Source: Nostoc sp. C052
GTDB lineage: Bacteria > Cyanobacteriota > Cyanobacteriia > Cyanobacteriales > Nostocaceae
DNA: 64,000 nucleotides
Direction of reading: 5' to 3'
NCBI RefSeq assembly: GCF_013393905.1
Contig: NZ_CP040273.1
Coordinates: 477,558-541,557 of the forward strand
This document shows, in pieces, positions 25,855-35,244 of the stretch (position 1 is its first letter; each line of letters starts with the position of its first letter). Under the pieces are notes generated by a model. That model was not told the DNA's origin. It ran no database searches and saw only the letters and a program-made list of their open reading frames with translations. The position numbers and the translations under genes were made by a program.

Positions 25855-28461
25855 GTGATTGCTAAAAATATGTTAGCCAGAGGTAAAATTCTCTGGTTGA
25901 GGCTTTCCCGTCAGTTGGTTCAACCGAGGCGCTTGGCTTTCGTGGAAGCTTGCCTGATTGGTCTAGTTTCTGGGTTAGCGGCAGTTCTGTTAGGACAGGC
26001 AGTGGATTGGGCTGGTGCATTGCGAGTACGTGTTTCTTACCATTGGCCTGCCTACTTAGTGTTACCGGGTATTGGACTGATAGGAGGAATCTTAGCTGGT
26101 TGGCTAGTAGAACGCTTTGCACCTGAAGCATCAGGTAGTGGGATGTCTGAAGTGAAGGCGGTATTAGCTCGTGTGCCGATGCCGTTAAATCTGCGAATTG
26201 CTTTGGTGAAGTTGATCAGTGCGACATTAGTGTTGGGTTCAGGAATGCCTTTGGGACGGGAAGGGCCAACTGTCCAAATTGGGGCAGCTTTGGCAAATCA
26301 ACTTAGTAACTGGGTACCGACTTCACCAGAGCATCGTCGCCAACTCATCGCCGCCGGAGCCGGGGCAGGATTAGCTGCGGCTTTTAATGCACCGATCGCA
26401 GGTGTGCTTTTTGTAGTGGAAGAATTACTCCAAGATGTGTCAGGTATCACCCTTGGTACTGCGATTTTGGCTTCTTTCATCGCTTCAGTCATCTCTCGGC
26501 TTTATGGTAGCCACAACCTGGATCTAAATCATCTAAATTTAGGTCTTCCCGATACAACTTTCTTCGCTCAAGAAATCCCTTTCTACTTGATTTTAGGAGT
26601 ACTGGCGGGACTTCTAGGTATTCTATTTAATAAAGGTATCCTTGAGAGTCTAGCAATTAACCGCCGCCTGCTACATGTGAGTTTACCCTGGCGAATTGGA
26701 ATTGCTGGGTTAGTCAGTGGTTTGGCGATCGCTTTTTTACCTGCTGCCTTTCGGGATCATGCTGGGTTGAGAGAAATTTTGCTTGCGGGTAATGCTAACT
26801 GGTCATTTGCAGCGATCGCTCTTTTAGTTCAGTTTACCCTAATTGTTTTTACCTACGGCTCTGGAGCGCCAGGGGGTTTACTAGTTCCCACCTTAGTCTT
26901 GGGAGCTGCCCTTGGTTACTTAGTGGGTGCTGTCGAACACAGTTTACTGGGAATGAGTGCTGCAACAGTCTATGCTCATGTCGGCATGGCTGCCTTTTTT
27001 AGCGCTGTCTCCAAAGTACCAATTACAGCAGTTGTCATTGTATTTGAGATGACTACAGATTTTAATCTGGTGCTACCGCTAATGATTGCCTCTGTGGTTG
27101 CCTATTTAGTAGCAGAAAAAATTGACCATCGATCGCTCTACGATCTTCTACTCGAGTGGAAAGGGATTCACATCACCAAGGAGCCTAGCACAGAGGGACT
27201 TCTAGCGCAACTCAGTGCCGTAGATGTGATGCAACGGCGTGTGGAAACTCTCTCTAGCCAAATGAGTACTGATGAAGCAGTACAGGCATTTTCTCACTCT
27301 CACCATCGCAACTTCCCAGTTTTAGAGAATGGTAAAGTTGTTGGCATTGTCACTCAGAAAGATTTAGTTAATATTGCATCGCAACAGTTAAGTGGAGATA
27401 CAACTATTAGCGAGATTATGACACCAGAGCCAGTGACAGTAACTCCCACAGCTACACTGGCTCATGTACTGCATATACTTAATCGTTATCATCTCAGCTG
27501 CTTACCTGTTACAGAAGGTCGCAAGCTCATAGGAATTATTACTCGTAGTGATATTATCCGTGTAGAAGCAGAGCAACTCAGTGGTAATAGCGAACAAATA
27601 GAACGTAAATCAGCACCTTCTTATGTGGTTTACCAAACTCGCGCTCCAGCTACAGGTAAAGGAAGATTGTTAGTACCGCTTTCACATCCTCAGACAGCCG
27701 AGACTTTACTAGAAATGGCAGTTGCGATCGCCAAAGATCGCAATTACGAAATAGAATGCCTACAAGTGATTATCGTTCCGTCTGGCCGCATCCCATCGGA
27801 AACACCAGTACAAATCAGTAAAAGTCTTCAACTTTTGCAACGGGCAATACTTTTAGGAGAGAATTCGCGGATTCCCGTTCATACCCAGATCCGAGTTGCC
27901 CATAATGTTGCTGGGGCAATTTTGGAGACTGTCAAAGAACGACACATTGACTTGGTGCTGATGGGATGGAAAGGCAGTACATCAACTCCTGGTAGAGTTT
28001 TTAGCCGAGTGGTGGATACGATAATTCGACAGGCAGGTTGTGATGTTATCTTGGCTAAATTAGATGATAAAAGATCCTTTGACCGTTGGTTGTTGCCAAT
28101 GGCAGGTGGCCCTAACTCCAGCCAAGCAATTAAGTTATTACCTGCTCTGGCTTCTCTAAGTACATCGCCCCAAATCAAGCTATGTCAGGTTTTCCAGCCT
28201 ACTAACTCGATTCCTGACACAACATTATTAGATAAATCTGTTCACTTTCTGCAACGCCGAGTTAGCGGTAAAGTGATGGCTACTCCAGTTCGTGCCAATT
28301 CTGTTTCTGATGCTGTCCTCAAGTGTGCTGAACTTGATAACAGTGATGTGATTGTTCTGGGAGCTAGCCGTGAAAGTTTACTACAACAAGCGATTCAAGG
28401 AAATATTGCCGAGAATATTTCTCGAAAGAGTAATTGTACAGTTATCATGGTCAAAACTTAA
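25855..28461 (+). CDS. ClC-type chloride channel/antiporter with CBS pair and universal-stress domains
   Basis: Three modules in one 868-residue protein. Residues about 20-440 form a ClC transporter: GSGMSEVKAVL, GREGPTVQ with the gating Glu, NAPIAGVLFVVEELL with the internal proton Glu, and SGAPGGLLVPT. The gating and internal glutamates favour a Cl-/H+ antiporter over a channel. Two CBS domains follow (about 455-580; DVMQRRVETLSSQM, EIMTPEPVTVTPT), usually binding adenine nucleotides. The C-terminal 260 residues form two UspA-like domains (LLVPLSHPQTAETLLEMAVA; VIVLGASRESLLQQA). The GTG at 25855 or the ATG at 25870 may be the start. The fusion suggests energy- and stress-gated chloride transport. 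The response regulator pair lies downstream. Confidence 0.9.
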   Translation: MIAKNMLARGKILWLRLSRQLVQPRRLAFVEACLIGLVSGLAAVLLGQAVDWAGALRVRVSYHWPAYLVLPGIGLIGGILAGWLVERFAPEASGSGMSEVKAVLARVPMPLNLRIALVKLISATLVLGSGMPLGREGPTVQIGAALANQLSNWVPTSPEHRRQLIAAGAGAGLAAAFNAPIAGVLFVVEELLQDVSGITLGTAILASFIASVISRLYGSHNLDLNHLNLGLPDTTFFAQEIPFYLILGVLAGLLGILFNKGILESLAINRRLLHVSLPWRIGIAGLVSGLAIAFLPAAFRDHAGLREILLAGNANWSFAAIALLVQFTLIVFTYGSGAPGGLLVPTLVLGAALGYLVGAVEHSLLGMSAATVYAHVGMAAFFSAVSKVPITAVVIVFEMTTDFNLVLPLMIASVVAYLVAEKIDHRSLYDLLLEWKGIHITKEPSTEGLLAQLSAVDVMQRRVETLSSQMSTDEAVQAFSHSHHRNFPVLENGKVVGIVTQKDLVNIASQQLSGDTTISEIMTPEPVTVTPTATLAHVLHILNRYHLSCLPVTEGRKLIGIITRSDIIRVEAEQLSGNSEQIERKSAPSYVVYQTRAPATGKGRLLVPLSHPQTAETLLEMAVAIAKDRNYEIECLQVIIVPSGRIPSETPVQISKSLQLLQRAILLGENSRIPVHTQIRVAHNVAGAILETVKERHIDLVLMGWKGSTSTPGRVFSRVVDTIIRQAGCDVILAKLDDKRSFDRWLLPMAGGPNSSQAIKLLPALASLSTSPQIKLCQVFQPTNSIPDTTLLDKSVHFLQRRVSGKVMATPVRANSVSDAVLKCAELDNSDVIVLGASRESLLQQAIQGNIAENISRKSNCTVIMVKT

Positions 28462-28493
28462 TTACATAGGCGCAACCCTACCCGTAGAGCCAA

Positions 28494-28722
28494 ATGGCAC
28501 TAAGAAAAGCCCAAAGGCTTGTGGTTTAAGCAGTCTGCAATTGGTGGGCTTGCAGCCAATAAGTTAGCAGAATATGTAGAGGAATTTACTGAAGAACTCG
28601 AACCGACAGTTGGATTGGGATTAGGAGCAAATCACAAACCAATTGAATTACCTACTCACTATAGTTGGGAAGAACTACAAGCACTATCAAAACCCCAAGG
28701 TGAAAAAATGCAAGCTACATAA
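28494..28722 (+). pseudogene. Small frameshifted gene
   Basis: An ATG at 28494 reads MALRKAQRLVV and then hits TAA. One base along, the frame from 28519 reads KQSAIGGLAANKLAEYVEEF and continues to TVGLGLGANHKPIELPTHYS and a stop at 28722. Removing one T from the run at 28525-28527 joins both into one ~75-residue protein with protein-like composition. Either the gene is broken, or it starts from a TTG at 28519, or the run is a sequencing error. The family was not recognised. Confidence 0.4.
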
Positions 28723-28805
28723 ACAAAAAATTAATTACGAATTACGAATGATTTCACTTTTTCGTGAAAGCGTAATTAAAGAAGGCTTTTAGCACTGGGT
28801 TGACT

Positions 28806-29540
28806 ATGCGACTGATATTAGTTGAGGATGAAGCAGATTTAGGCGCAGCAATAAAACAAGTCCTGAGCCATGAGGCGTATATAGTTGACTGGTTTCTAGA
28901 TGGTACTCAGGCATGGCAATATTTAGAAACTAGCTGGACTGAGTACACACTTGCGATTTTTGATTGGATGCTGCCTGGAGTTTCGGGGATAGAGTTGTGT
29001 AAATGGTTGCGATCGCGCCAATTAACTCTGCCTGTATTAATGCTAACGGCTAAAGACCGAATGGAGGAAAAGATTATTGGTCTAGATAGCGGTGCAGATG
29101 ATTATTTGGTTAAACCCTTTGATATGGCAGAACTGCTGGCAAGATTGCGGGCATTGCAACGGCGATCCTCTTACGTAGGAGCAACGCTGACACCTCAAGT
29201 CCAACCCCGACGCTTACAAGTAGGTTGCCTGACTCTCAATTACAGCACTCATCAACTTACTCGCCAGTATAGTCACGGAGAAAATCAAGTATTCTCTTTA
29301 ACTGTCAAGGAATTTCAATTGTTGGAATATTTCATGAGACATCCTAACCAAATTGTCAGCCGCGACCAAATTATTAATCAGCTTTGGGAAATTGGTGCAG
29401 AACCAGTTAGTAATGTCGTAGCAGCACAAATTCGCTTATTGAGACGCAAATTAGGAGAAGAAGAGAACGAATCTTTAATTGAAACTGTTTATGGTGTGGG
29501 CTATCGTCTCAATATTCCAGCTGCGGAAATAAGCAGATGA
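28806..29540 (+). CDS. OmpR/PhoB-family response regulator
   Basis: DNA-binding regulator. The receiver domain has the acidic pair VEDEAD (about residue 6-10), phospho-Asp in FDWMLPGVSGIEL (about 52), the switch Thr in MLTAKD and Lys in LVKPFD. A winged-helix C-terminal domain follows (SLTVKEFQLLEYFMRHPNQI, VVAAQIRLLRRKLGE, ETVYGVGYRL). The ATG at 28806 is preferred to a TTG at 28800. A sensor kinase gene follows 45 bp downstream, so the two form one two-component system, similar in organisation to cyanobacterial RppA/RppB or NrsR/NrsS. Regulation of the adjacent ClC or DUF389 genes is plausible but not shown. Confidence 0.92.
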   Translation: MRLILVEDEADLGAAIKQVLSHEAYIVDWFLDGTQAWQYLETSWTEYTLAIFDWMLPGVSGIELCKWLRSRQLTLPVLMLTAKDRMEEKIIGLDSGADDYLVKPFDMAELLARLRALQRRSSYVGATLTPQVQPRRLQVGCLTLNYSTHQLTRQYSHGENQVFSLTVKEFQLLEYFMRHPNQIVSRDQIINQLWEIGAEPVSNVVAAQIRLLRRKLGEEENESLIETVYGVGYRLNIPAAEISR

Positions 29541-29585
29541 TTTCTGCTAACTGGACAGTAACACTTTCAGTAAGGTTATAGAAAT

Positions 29586-30920
29586 ATGGAACGCAATCCC
29601 ATTTTCCACCAGACTCGGTTGCGGCTGGCAGCTTGGTATACCCTCGTCATGGGCGGTATTTTAGGGCTATCTAGTTTGGGAGTTTATAGTGTGGTTGCCC
29701 ATGCCTACTATGAAACCATAGACCAGGGATTGCAATCAGTCGCAAATGCACTCCATAAAAGTATTGAACCAGCTTGGCAACAACCCGGACAATTACAACG
29801 CCTGAATAAAGAATTTTCTTTAGAATTATGTGTGGCTCAGACAAATTGTTTGCCTAAAGCAACAGCTATTAAAAAATCAATAACAGAGGCGGCGAATCCA
29901 GTTAATTACTATATACGCTTATTGGATCGCTCAGGAAAAATTTTTGCTGGTGGAGGCGTGGAATTTGACAAGTTACCGATTACCTCAGAATTACAGTATT
30001 GGCAAATCTTAACAGATTCTTCTGGCGCTCGATACCGCGAAATCACTTTACCTTTGTATACTCAAAAACAGGTTTCGGGTTATCTACAAGTGGCGCGTAG
30101 TATTACTGATTTAGACCAACATATTGCTTATTTAAGATTAGCTTTGGTGTTGGGATTGCCAATTTCCATGATTTTCGTTGGGTTGTCTAGTTGGTGGTTG
30201 GCAGGAAGGGCAATGCAACCTGTATATCTTTCCTACCAACAAATGCAACAATTTACTGCTGATGCTGCCCATGAGTTTCGCACACCTTTAGCAGCAATGT
30301 ACTCTACTATTGAAGCTGCTATTAAGTTACAGCAAGAACCAAAATACAATGGGGTAATTTTAGATGTACTCAAACGCCAAAATCGGCGCTTATCACAATT
30401 AGTTGGAGATTTATTGCTATTAACTAGGATAGACCAAAAAGAACTAACAGGAGAATATCAATCTTGCTGTTTGAATAATTTAATTAGCGATTTAACTGAG
30501 GAATTAGCATTTTTGGCAGTAGAAACTAAGGTAAATCTCTCTAAACAGGTGCAAGTCTCAGAAAAACTGTATGTGATGGGATATGAAGAACAGCTTTATC
30601 GCTTAATTTCCAACTTAATTGCCAATGCAATTCAAGCTACATCTAGCGGTGGAAAAGTCACGGTTTTTTTAGAAAAAAGTGAGCTTTACGCCATGATTAA
30701 AATTCAAGATACAGGAATTGGTATTGCTGTTGAACATCAACAGCGAATTTTTGATCGCTTCTACCGAGTAGATCGCAACCGCTCTCGTACCTCTGGCGGT
30801 TCGGGTTTGGGATTAGCCATCGCAATCGCAATCGCCAGAGCGCATAAAGGCAATATTCACGTTCAAAGTCAACCTGGGCTAGGTAGTACATTTACAGTTC
30901 GACTTCCTCTTTCATCGTGA
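29586..30920 (+). CDS. Membrane sensor histidine kinase (RppB/NrsS-like)
   Basis: Partner of the upstream response regulator. Two membrane segments (about residues 15-38 and 178-205) enclose a ~140-residue periplasmic sensor region containing two cysteines (LELCVAQTNCLP). The HisKA H-box is DAAHEFRTPLAAM with His near 230. The ATPase domain contains the N-box LIANAIQAT, the G1 box DTGIGIAVEH and G2 GGSGLGLAIAIA. No HAMP text is evident between TM2 and the H-box, which is unusual for this class. The periplasmic cysteines could bind metal or sense redox; this is speculation. Confidence 0.9.
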   Translation: MERNPIFHQTRLRLAAWYTLVMGGILGLSSLGVYSVVAHAYYETIDQGLQSVANALHKSIEPAWQQPGQLQRLNKEFSLELCVAQTNCLPKATAIKKSITEAANPVNYYIRLLDRSGKIFAGGGVEFDKLPITSELQYWQILTDSSGARYREITLPLYTQKQVSGYLQVARSITDLDQHIAYLRLALVLGLPISMIFVGLSSWWLAGRAMQPVYLSYQQMQQFTADAAHEFRTPLAAMYSTIEAAIKLQQEPKYNGVILDVLKRQNRRLSQLVGDLLLLTRIDQKELTGEYQSCCLNNLISDLTEELAFLAVETKVNLSKQVQVSEKLYVMGYEEQLYRLISNLIANAIQATSSGGKVTVFLEKSELYAMIKIQDTGIGIAVEHQQRIFDRFYRVDRNRSRTSGGSGLGLAIAIAIARAHKGNIHVQSQPGLGSTFTVRLPLSS

Positions 30921-31032
30921 TTTCTGGAAATAAATGTTGCTATCTAGTGCATTATTTATCTTGATAACGATATTCTATGCTAAAGCTTTTGTTTAAAATC
31001 CAGAATCTAAAACCATTTGATTTGGAGGAGTT

Positions 31033-32043
31033 TTGATAAATAATATTCGTAATCGCTTTAGGGGTTTTAAGCGCAAAAGGGTTGAACCATCACAACTAAA
31101 ACAGTTAGTACATGAATTGTTGGAAGAGTCTAGTCTCGACGCAACATATTTGATTTTGATTATTGGCTCATGTGCGATCGCCACATTTGGTCTACTTGCC
31201 AATAGCACTGCTGTAATTATCGGCGCAATGATTATCGCACCTCTAATGTTGCCAATTCGAGGTTTAGCCTTTGGTGCATTAATTGGAAATATTAACCTAT
31301 TTCGTAAAGGCGTAATAGCAGTATTCTTAGGCACATTACTAGCACTTTTAATTTCTTGCAGTATCGGTTGGATCGTTAATCTACCTAGTTTCGGCAGTGA
31401 AGTGCTATCTCGCTCCAAACCTAACCTGCTTGATTTGGGTATTGCGATCGCAGCAGGTTATATCAGTGGCTACGCTAAGGTGAATTCAAAAATATCTGCT
31501 AGTGTGGCAGGGACAGCAATAGCTGTTGCCCTTATGCCCCCAATTTGCGTCATCGGTTTAGGTCTAGCAAAATTTAACTTGTCACTCAGCTTAGGAGCGA
31601 CTTTGCTCTACCTAACGAACCTTTTGGGTATTAGCCTTGCTTGTATGCTGACATTTTTATTCACCGGCTATTCTCCTGTCGATCGCGCCCAAAAAGCACT
31701 GCTATGGGCATTGGCGTTAACAGGTGTTTTACTGATACCTTTAACTGTGAGCTTTACCCGATTAGTTAGACAAGCAGAACTCGAAACCCATTTGAGAAAG
31801 GCACTCCTGAACCGAACTGTAACTTTTCAACGTTTGGAACTACTAAAAACTGATACTAATTGGCTGAGTAATCCGCCTCAAGTTCGCTTGAGCGTTAGCG
31901 CACAATCACCTGTAACATCAAAGCAAGTAAGCCTTTTAGAATCGTTTCTTGAAAAAGAAATTGGGCAACGTTTTTCCCTGATTTTTGAAGTTAGTCAGGT
32001 GAAAGAAGTCAGAGGAGAAAAATCAGATTCTCCTCACAAATAA
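31033..32043 (+). CDS. DUF389 family membrane protein
   Basis: Polytopic membrane protein of unknown function. The core (about residues 35-240) has six or more helices with the DUF389 motif text NSTAVIIGAMIIAPLMLPIRG and AGTAIAVALMPPICVIGLG. The C-terminal ~90 residues are soluble. The only plausible start is TTG at 31033, two bases after a strong ribosome-binding site GGAGGAG (31024-31030); no ATG lies near. It stands between the two-component system and an MscS gene, 112 bp after the kinase. Confidence 0.82.
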   Translation: MINNIRNRFRGFKRKRVEPSQLKQLVHELLEESSLDATYLILIIGSCAIATFGLLANSTAVIIGAMIIAPLMLPIRGLAFGALIGNINLFRKGVIAVFLGTLLALLISCSIGWIVNLPSFGSEVLSRSKPNLLDLGIAIAAGYISGYAKVNSKISASVAGTAIAVALMPPICVIGLGLAKFNLSLSLGATLLYLTNLLGISLACMLTFLFTGYSPVDRAQKALLWALALTGVLLIPLTVSFTRLVRQAELETHLRKALLNRTVTFQRLELLKTDTNWLSNPPQVRLSVSAQSPVTSKQVSLLESFLEKEIGQRFSLIFEVSQVKEVRGEKSDSPHK

Positions 32044-32467
32044 AATATCTAAAATTTTATTACAGCACTTCCGGCAGCTATGAGGTACATCCTCAAAACT
32101 GAAAGCTATGCTAGGAGGGGGTAAGGATAAAAACTGTATTGCATAATAGCGGGAAGCGCTGTATCTTGCCCTAAAATAAATGGTTATTCCGTATCTGTTA
32201 TGCCAAATTATTAGTTAAACATCAAAACTTGCTTGAAAAATATAGGTAAAAAACCCAAAACCCAACCAACTGCCTAAAATGTTATTAAATAATTCTTATT
32301 TTTTGGTGTGGCAAGGGTTTCATGTTTATTACGAAGGAGATTTAGCATAATATGTCAAATAAATTTTTCATCCTATTTATAGATAGGAAAAACTAACTAA
32401 AGGTGGAGTTAGATATCAGGATATTTTTATAACCTTATTAAAGTTGACTAATTAAGCAAGTAAGATC
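32044..32467. other. Intergenic region, no gene seen
   Basis: About 425 bp between the DUF389 and MscS genes. It has an AGGAGGGGG tract at about 32112 that is not followed by a frame. No inverted repeat or gene was recognised; it is expected to hold the promoter of the MscS-DUF2254 pair. Confidence 0.4.
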
Positions 32468-33475
32468 ATGAATGCAGATATATCCGCACTCTGGGACAGA
32501 ATCCAGGGAATGATTAACGGATTCATTGTCCTACTGCCGAATATCGTGCTGGCATTGATTGTATTTGCAATCTTCTTCGCGGTGGCTAGAGCGATTAAGA
32601 GAGTAGTTAAACGATTAACTCGCGATCGCCATCAAGCTCGGAATCTAGGACTAGTACTGGGACGCTTGGCGCAAGGTACAATACTGTTAATTGGGCTATT
32701 TGTTGCTTTGTCGATTGTAATACCGACATTTCGAGCCGGAGATTTGATACAACTACTGGGGATTAGCGGCGTAGCGATCGGCTTTGCCTTTCGTGACATC
32801 CTACAAAACTTCTTGGCTGGGATTCTGATCCTCTTGACAGAGCTGTTCCAAATCAATGACCAAATAGTTTTTAAAGACTTTGAAGGAACTGTAGAAAATA
32901 TTGAGACACGAGCGACAACAATTAGAACTTACGATGGTCGTCGCATTGTCATTCCTAACTCAGAATTGTTCACTAATTCGGTAACTGTAAACACTGCCTT
33001 TGACAGTCGCCGACTACAGTATGATGTCGGTATTGGTTACGGCGATGATATAGACCGAGCCAAGGAGTTAATGCTGGAAGCATTGCATAGTGTGCCGGAA
33101 GTACTGAAAGATCCTGCACCTGATGTGCTGCTCATGGAACTTGCCGAAAGTACGGTTAATATCCGCGTTCGTTGGTGGATTAACCCGCCACGACGTGCAG
33201 ATGACCTCGCCTCACGGGACAAGGTGCTTTCTACAATTAAGAAAACGTTAGTTGAAAACGGCATCGATTTACCCTTTCCCACACAGCAAATTTTATTCCA
33301 TGACCAGACAGAAGAGATAGATGGCGATCGCTCCCGTCAGCGTGAAGGTTGGCCATCTGGTAAAGGCAAAGTACCAAAACCCCGCAACATTGGTGATTCA
33401 CTCAGGTTACTTGCTCAAGAGCGCTCCTCACGAGATGACAACGGTAAGGTAGGTGCTCAAATCAACGAACAATGA
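32468..33475 (+). CDS. MscS-type small-conductance mechanosensitive channel
   Basis: Pressure-relief channel of the inner membrane. Three N-terminal helices (about 18-40, 65-88, 92-125) end in the pore-lining TM3 text ISGVAIGFAFRDILQNFLAG, typical of MscS. The cytoplasmic beta and alpha/beta vestibule follows (DQIVFKDFEGTVENIETRAT, GRRIVIPNSELF). An additional C-terminal tail of ~60 polar residues (EGWPSGKGKVPKPRN) is longer than in E. coli MscS. Its TGA overlaps the ATG of the DUF2254 gene (ATGA), so the two are coupled. Confidence 0.92.
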   Translation: MNADISALWDRIQGMINGFIVLLPNIVLALIVFAIFFAVARAIKRVVKRLTRDRHQARNLGLVLGRLAQGTILLIGLFVALSIVIPTFRAGDLIQLLGISGVAIGFAFRDILQNFLAGILILLTELFQINDQIVFKDFEGTVENIETRATTIRTYDGRRIVIPNSELFTNSVTVNTAFDSRRLQYDVGIGYGDDIDRAKELMLEALHSVPEVLKDPAPDVLLMELAESTVNIRVRWWINPPRRADDLASRDKVLSTIKKTLVENGIDLPFPTQQILFHDQTEEIDGDRSRQREGWPSGKGKVPKPRNIGDSLRLLAQERSSRDDNGKVGAQINEQ

Positions 33476-34845
33476 GAAACGTTAAATTAAGCAAACTTTG
33501 GGATCAGTTGCACTCAAGCTACTGGTTCATCCCAGCAGTAATGGCGGTGGTAGCTACTGCTTTAGCTTTCACAATGCTTACTCTTGACCACACAGGCAAG
33601 GCGGGGATTGATTATTGGTGGATGTACACTGGTGGGGCAGATGGAGCGCGTAGACGCGAAGCGGCTTGTCGTCAGACATCGCTTCTCGGATCGGTTGCAG
33701 GTTCAATGATTAGCGTTGCTGCGACAGCTTTTTCAATTACAATCGTGGCGCTTCAGCTGGCTGCTTCCAATTTTGGGCCGCGGCTTTTGCGTAATTTTAT
33801 GCAAGACACTGGTAATCAGGTTGTACTTGGCACATTCATTGGCACTTTTATCTACTGCTTACTAGTACTTCGGACAATTCATGGACAAGGAGATGGATAT
33901 GAACAGTTTGTACCACAACTTGCAGTCACAGTTGGTACTTTACTCGCCATTGTTAGTATTGGTGTTTTGATTTATTTTATCCATCATGCTTCAACCATCA
34001 TTCAGGCATCGCACGTAATTGGAAATGTTAGTAGTGATTTACACAAAACTATTGATCGCCTGTTTCCCGAAAAAATTGGATATAGTAAAGCACAGCAGCA
34101 GGTAACACCGTCCATCCCAGTTAACTTTGAAGAAGAAGCTTGTCCCATTCGAGCGATTGCCACGGGTTATTTACAAGCAATTGATGACCAAGAACTCATA
34201 AATATTGCTTGTAAATACAATCTACTAATACGGCTTCAGACTCGACCGGGAAAATTTATAGTCAAAGGTAGTGATTTAGTTATAGTTTTTCCTGGAGAAG
34301 TGTTAAACACAAAACTAGTTAATGAAATTAATGATGCTTTTATTCTGGGCATAGAACGTACAGAACAACAAGATGTAGAGTTTCCCATCGATCAATTAGT
34401 AGAAATTCCTCTGCGTGCCATTTCCCCCGGAATCAACGATCCATTTACTGCAATTCGCTGTATTGATAGAATTAGCGCCGGCTTATGTCACTTAGTGCAG
34501 AGGGATTTCCCTTCGCCCTACCGTTGCGATCGCAATAAAAAATTACGCATAATTGCCGAAGGAGCAGATTTTCAAAGATTGCTTGACCGTGCCTTTAATC
34601 AAATTCGGCAATATGGAAAGTCAGATGCAGGAGTAACTATTCGGTTATTAGAAACTATAGCTACCATTGCCAATTACACAAATAATAGTCAATACTGTAA
34701 AGCCTTACGATATCATGCTGACATGATTTTGCAGGACAGTAATGAGGGGCTATCACAAGAACAAGACCGCAAAGATGTACAAGAACGGTATTATGCTGTT
34801 ATTAAATCTTTAGACTGTAACAGTGCTATTAAAAATTGGGATTAA
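33472..34845 (+). CDS. DUF2254 membrane protein with in-frame repeat insertion
   Basis: 457-residue membrane protein of unknown function. The N-terminal helices (about 16-38, 80-105, 125-147, 155-178) include the family text MISVAATAFSITIVALQLAA and ASNFGPRLLRNFMQD. The expected run GARSLLGSVAGSM is split by nine extra residues (GAR-RREAACRQT-SLLGSVAG), encoded by a palindromic repeat at 33643-33682. The C-terminal half is a soluble domain with the AISPGINDPFTAI motif. It overlaps the MscS stop, suggesting a joint role in envelope tension or ion leakage. Confidence 0.82.
   Translation: MRNVKLSKLWDQLHSSYWFIPAVMAVVATALAFTMLTLDHTGKAGIDYWWMYTGGADGARRREAACRQTSLLGSVAGSMISVAATAFSITIVALQLAASNFGPRLLRNFMQDTGNQVVLGTFIGTFIYCLLVLRTIHGQGDGYEQFVPQLAVTVGTLLAIVSIGVLIYFIHHASTIIQASHVIGNVSSDLHKTIDRLFPEKIGYSKAQQQVTPSIPVNFEEEACPIRAIATGYLQAIDDQELINIACKYNLLIRLQTRPGKFIVKGSDLVIVFPGEVLNTKLVNEINDAFILGIERTEQQDVEFPIDQLVEIPLRAISPGINDPFTAIRCIDRISAGLCHLVQRDFPSPYRCDRNKKLRIIAEGADFQRLLDRAFNQIRQYGKSDAGVTIRLLETIATIANYTNNSQYCKALRYHADMILQDSNEGLSQEQDRKDVQERYYAVIKSLDCNSAIKNWD
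33643..33682. repeat. Palindromic repeat inserted in the DUF2254 gene
   Basis: A GC-rich repeat starting GGAGCGCGTAGACGCGAAGC and ending GTCAGACATCGC lies in the reading frame and adds 27 nt. Its core TAGACGCGAAGCGGCTT differs by one base from the interior of the MITE at 14578-14696. Confidence 0.65.
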
Positions 34846-34874
34846 TCAGCAATGTTAACTTTAGTATAAAAACT

Positions 34875-35185
34875 ATGAAAAAGGTATATATCAGTCCTAA
34901 AATTCTGAAACCCATCCCAAAAAAGAAGAGGTAATTCAAAATTTACAAATTGGATTGATCGTCAGTTTAGTAGGCTTATTAATAGCTTTTATTGCTTCGG
35001 AAGTGACGGTTACGGTTATATTGGGGAAAGCAGTAGCACAACCTCAAGGTGTCGCAATTTATCAACCAGAAAATGTAATTCGTTCGCTAGATATTTTTGT
35101 AATGTTAGCAAACGTAAACATGATTGGCGCTCACTTTTTTGGTGGAGTTACCTCTCTTGGTCTACTCTATTGGTTGGAAGAGTAA
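34875..35185 (+). pseudogene. C-terminal half of a DUF3611-type membrane protein, split by a -1 frameshift
   Basis: From the ATG at 34875 the frame reads MKKVYISPKILKPIPKKKR and stops. The -1 frame continues as EEVIQNLQIGLIVSLVGLL and ends in two membrane helices (GKAVAQPQGVAIYQPENVIR, ANVNMIGAHFFGG). This matches the C-terminal half of DUF3611 proteins from memory; the first two helices of that family are missing. The frames meet at A AAA AAG (34919-34925), phased exactly as the classic -1 slippery heptamer of dnaX. It may be a broken gene or a recoded short form. The -1 frame alone could also start at TTG 34955. Confidence 0.5.
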
Positions 35186-35244
35186 TAGGTACAGATTTAT
35201 CGGGGTAAAATGTTGGGGATTTGATAGTTTCTCTATTTTAATTC

